NCBI RefSeq assembly: GCF_008245025.1 | Contig: NZ_CP043426.1 | Span: 992,001 to 1,056,000 of the forward strand | Length of the DNA: 64,000 bases | Direction of reading: 5' to 3' | Source of the DNA: Campylobacter lari subsp. concheus | GTDB lineage: Bacteria > Campylobacterota > Campylobacteria > Campylobacterales > Campylobacteraceae | Part shown: positions 62,279 to 64,000 of the stretch, one piece after another | Numbering within the stretch: position 1 is the first letter of the stretch | Layout: every line of letters starts with the position of its first letter | Made by a program: the position numbers and the translations under genes | The notes under the pieces: generated by a model | What the model saw: the letters and a program-made list of their open reading frames with translations, nothing else | Database searches by the model: none | Told to the model about the DNA's origin: nothing

Positions 62279-62772
62279 TTGTCAGCATCGATTTTAAGTT
62301 CTACATTTACTCTATAAAGACCATCTTTAAAGTCTTGATCAACTACACTTGCATTTTTAATCAAACCATTTACTTGTGCTGTAATGGTTGAACTTTTAAG
62401 CATTGCATCTTTTACTGTATCTTTACCATTAACTCTTACACCATATAGCTTGCTAGCTAATTGTCTATAAGCATCAGTAATTGCTGCTCTTTTAGCTAAA
62501 GCCAAAGCTTGACCAACAGAAACTGTATTTAAAGGAGCGATACCCTCACCCACTGCTGTAAAAGTTAAATCGTTATCTGTGCTTGTATCATTTGCAAGCA
62601 TTTTTTCTTCTCTAATGATATTACGCACATCATCTTTGTCTACTTTTTGAACTACAACATCAGAACTTGCAGCTTGAGTAGCTTGAGCTTGAGTAGGTTT
62701 CACACCTCTTTGATCTAGTGCACACGCACTAAAACCTAAAGCCAAACAAAACATAAAAATAACTTTTTTCAT
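62254..62772 (-). CDS. flgP: Flagellar outer-membrane lipoprotein FlgP
   Basis: A 172-residue lipoprotein of the LPP20 type with lipobox F-S-A-C (C17). It has the E-G-I-A-P-L-N ... A-L-A-L-A-K-R-A-A-I-T-D-A-Y-R core. It forms the large basal disk that wraps the flagellar motor and raises torque. It is preceded by a good sigma-54 promoter, as expected for this class of flagellar genes, and followed by flgQ. The gene lies between flgQ and gyrA as in C. jejuni. Confidence 0.93.
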   Translation of the reverse strand: MKKVIFMFCLALGFSACALDQRGVKPTQAQATQAASSDVVVQKVDKDDVRNIIREEKMLANDTSTDNDLTFTAVGEGIAPLNTVSVGQALALAKRAAITDAYRQLASKLYGVRVNGKDTVKDAMLKSSTITAQVNGLIKNASVVDQDFKDGLYRVNVELKIDADKWKELFAY

Positions 62773-62808
62773 TTTTACACCTTCAATTTATTTGATATTA
62801 TTTTAAGA

Positions 62809-62826
62809 TAGCAAAAAGCATTCCAG
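62809..62826 (-). promoter_or_regulatory. Candidate sigma-54 (RpoN) promoter of flgPQ
   Basis: Minus strand: CTGGAATG, four bases, TTGCTA. The -24 GG (62824-62823) and -12 GC (62812-62811) are ten bases apart as required. It fits the Campylobacter RpoN consensus (TTGGAAC-x5-TTGCTT) with few mismatches. It lies in the 61-base gap after gyrA. Confidence 0.7.
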
Positions 62827-62833
62827 AATTTTA

Positions 62834-64000
62834 CTATTCTAAATTTAAATCCATATTAGTTTCAACATCTAATTCCTCATCTTCTTCTTTAGGACACTTA
62901 GCAATGCTTACCACTTCATCATTTTCCACATTAACAACAATTACACCACTTGTGTTTCTACCTGCTTTTCTAATACTTTGCATATCAACGCGTATCATCT
63001 TACCGCTGCTTGTTAATGCCATTAAATCCATGCTTTCATCGACTATGACTATTCCGATTAAATCTTTTGTTTTAGCAGTAAGTTTCATACATATTACACC
63101 CTTACCACCTCTACTTTGAAGTCTATATTCGCCTGCATCAGTACGCTTACCTATACCTTTTGCACTTACACTTAAAATTTCTTGAGCATCATTTTCTATA
63201 ACAACAGCACCCACAACTTCATCATCTTTTTCTTTAAATTTAATCGCAGTCACCCCTCTACTTACACGGCCAATCTCTCTAACTTTAGCAAGCGGGAATT
63301 TAATACACATACCTTTTTTGGTAACTGCAAAAAGCATTTTACCACTAACAATTTCAAGCTCTTCGCTATTTTCATTTGTTTCAATGTCCAGATTATCTTC
63401 TGCTTCTAAGTTTTCGTCTGTATTTATATTTACAATTTCACTTTCATCTCTTGCTACGACAATTGCAGTAACAAGCTCATCATTTTCATCTAGATTAATC
63501 GCTTTTACACCCACGCTTCTAATATTTTGATATTCGCTTAAATTTGTGCGTTTTACGATACCATTTTTAGTAAAGAAACACAATGATTTACTCTCATCAA
63601 AATCAGTGGTTGGAATAATTGCCATGATTTTTTCATCTGCTTGTAGATTAATGAGATTAACCACAGCTTTACCTTTAGCAGTTCTACTTCCTTCAGGAAT
63701 TTTATAAACCTTAAGCCAATAAAGCTGCCCACGATCAGTAACAAACATCAAAGTATCGTGTGTGTTTGCTGTAAAGAAGCTTTCTATAAAATCATCATCA
63801 TAAGTTGTCACTGCAACCTTACCTTTACCACCACGTTTTTGTTTTTCATATTGCTTGCTTGGAACACGCTTAATATAGCCACGATGAGTAATAGTAACTA
63901 CCATGTTTTCATTTGGTATCAAATCTTCTATATCAATATCATCATAATCATCTTCAATTTGAGTGATTCTTGGCACATCAAATTTTGTTCTGATTTCTTT
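62834..64000 (-). CDS. gyrA: DNA gyrase subunit A, C-terminal part (cut by window end)
   Basis: The frame is open to the last base, so the gene continues beyond the window. The visible 389 codons include the end of the tower/coiled-coil part (R-I-T-Q-I-E-D-D-Y-D-D-I-D-I-E-D) and the complete DNA-wrapping pinwheel, starting with the GyrA box Q-K-R-G-G-K-G. The quinolone-resistance region lies upstream and cannot be read here. An acidic insertion of about 25 residues occurs between blades (N-T-D-E-N-L-E-A-E-D through E-E-L-E-I), and the protein ends in an acidic tail. Confidence 0.95.
   Translation of the reverse strand, partial: KEIRTKFDVPRITQIEDDYDDIDIEDLIPNENMVVTITHRGYIKRVPSKQYEKQKRGGKGKVAVTTYDDDFIESFFTANTHDTLMFVTDRGQLYWLKVYKIPEGSRTAKGKAVVNLINLQADEKIMAIIPTTDFDESKSLCFFTKNGIVKRTNLSEYQNIRSVGVKAINLDENDELVTAIVVARDESEIVNINTDENLEAEDNLDIETNENSEELEIVSGKMLFAVTKKGMCIKFPLAKVREIGRVSRGVTAIKFKEKDDEVVGAVVIENDAQEILSVSAKGIGKRTDAGEYRLQSRGGKGVICMKLTAKTKDLIGIVIVDESMDLMALTSSGKMIRVDMQSIRKAGRNTSGVIVVNVENDEVVSIAKCPKEEDEELDVETNMDLNLE

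Noticed and set aside
62904-63530. Several plus-strand frames opposite gyrA
   Set aside because: They are antisense shadows of the GyrA C-terminal domain.
1-64000. Long G or C homopolymer tracts as classical Campylobacter phase-variation switches
   Set aside because: I found none of eight or more G or C; the only candidate slippage tracts are short T runs, such as those in the MATE gene.
1-64000. Prophage, insertion sequence, CRISPR array or defence island
   Set aside because: No transposase, integrase, terminal repeats, spacer arrays or defence-type genes were seen; the window is almost entirely core-type genes.

Overview
This is a 64 kb stretch of AT-rich chromosome from a Campylobacter. 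Gene content and local order match the C. jejuni/C. lari lineage: maf-pbpA, the livJ-livK-livH-livM-livG-livF block followed by fused ccsBA, rpsB-tsf next to fliR, the petABC bc1 genes, a porA-type major outer membrane porin, flgP-flgQ beside gyrA, and hemB-UPF0763-hemN. The order differs from the C. jejuni reference in many places, and there are thiM/thiD/thiE, MsrPQ beside a spermidine-dehydrogenase-like protein, and tandem hemerythrins. A member of the C. lari group is my best guess; the species call is inference. I see no rRNA, tRNA, CRISPR array, insertion sequence or prophage.

Layout. 1-5.7 kb, plus strand: end of maf, pbpA (peptidoglycan synthesis), the periplasmic methionine sulfoxide reductase pair msrP-msrQ, and a Tat-exported FAD oxidoreductase. 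5.75-8.6 kb, minus: copper export (copA, copZ) and a GNAT acetyltransferase. 8.7-12.5 kb, plus: yebC, a cyclophilin, membrane proteins and a split ThrE-type exporter. 12.45-24.8 kb, minus: argS, tatA, gmk, a very acidic repeat protein, fliR, an ABC ATPase, tsf, rpsB, the bc1 complex petA-petB-petC and mnmG. 24.9-26.3 kb, plus: riboflavin synthase, a laccase-domain (YfiH/PgeF) protein and a small protein. 26.3-28.2 kb, minus: a DccRS-type two-component system, divergent from two hemerythrins (28.3-29.6 kb), an orphan ribbon-helix-helix protein and the porin gene. 31.4-31.7 kb holds the relic of a yaaA gene. 31.7-43.3 kb, plus: a cytochrome c, the branched-chain amino-acid ABC transporter, the cytochrome c synthetase ccsBA and lepA. 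43.3-48.4 kb: a gene with a good sigma-28-like promoter, a frameshifted MATE transporter, hemD, and a thiamine salvage operon (thiD-thiM-thiE) behind a TPP riboswitch. 48.5-56.8 kb: a tyrosine phosphatase, a chemoreceptor, rsmG, ribA, hemB, hemN and an Fe-S oxidoreductase. 56.8-64 kb: alr, the cell-shape L,D-carboxypeptidase pgp2, a PCuAC/SCO copper-delivery cluster, a LolC/E-type permease, flgQ-flgP with a sigma-54-like promoter, and the C-terminal part of gyrA.

How the genes fit together. Much of the window serves the respiratory chain and cofactor supply: the bc1 complex, cytochrome c maturation (ccsBA), copper export and copper delivery towards the oxidase, haem synthesis (hemB, hemD, hemN), flavin genes (ribE, ribA) and thiamine salvage. 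A second theme is envelope and motility: pbpA, alr, pgp2, porA, fliR, flgPQ and a chemoreceptor.

The most unusual items are: a 17-copy perfect 12-bp tandem repeat inside the acidic protein gene; a long near-perfect hairpin that buries the msrP ribosome binding site; a TPP riboswitch whose expression platform is a perfect 18-bp palindrome over the thiD ribosome binding site; a one-base lesion in a T tract that splits the MATE gene; the yaaA relic; and an uncharacterised protein under a sigma-28-like promoter. I did not find a clearly new multi-gene system.
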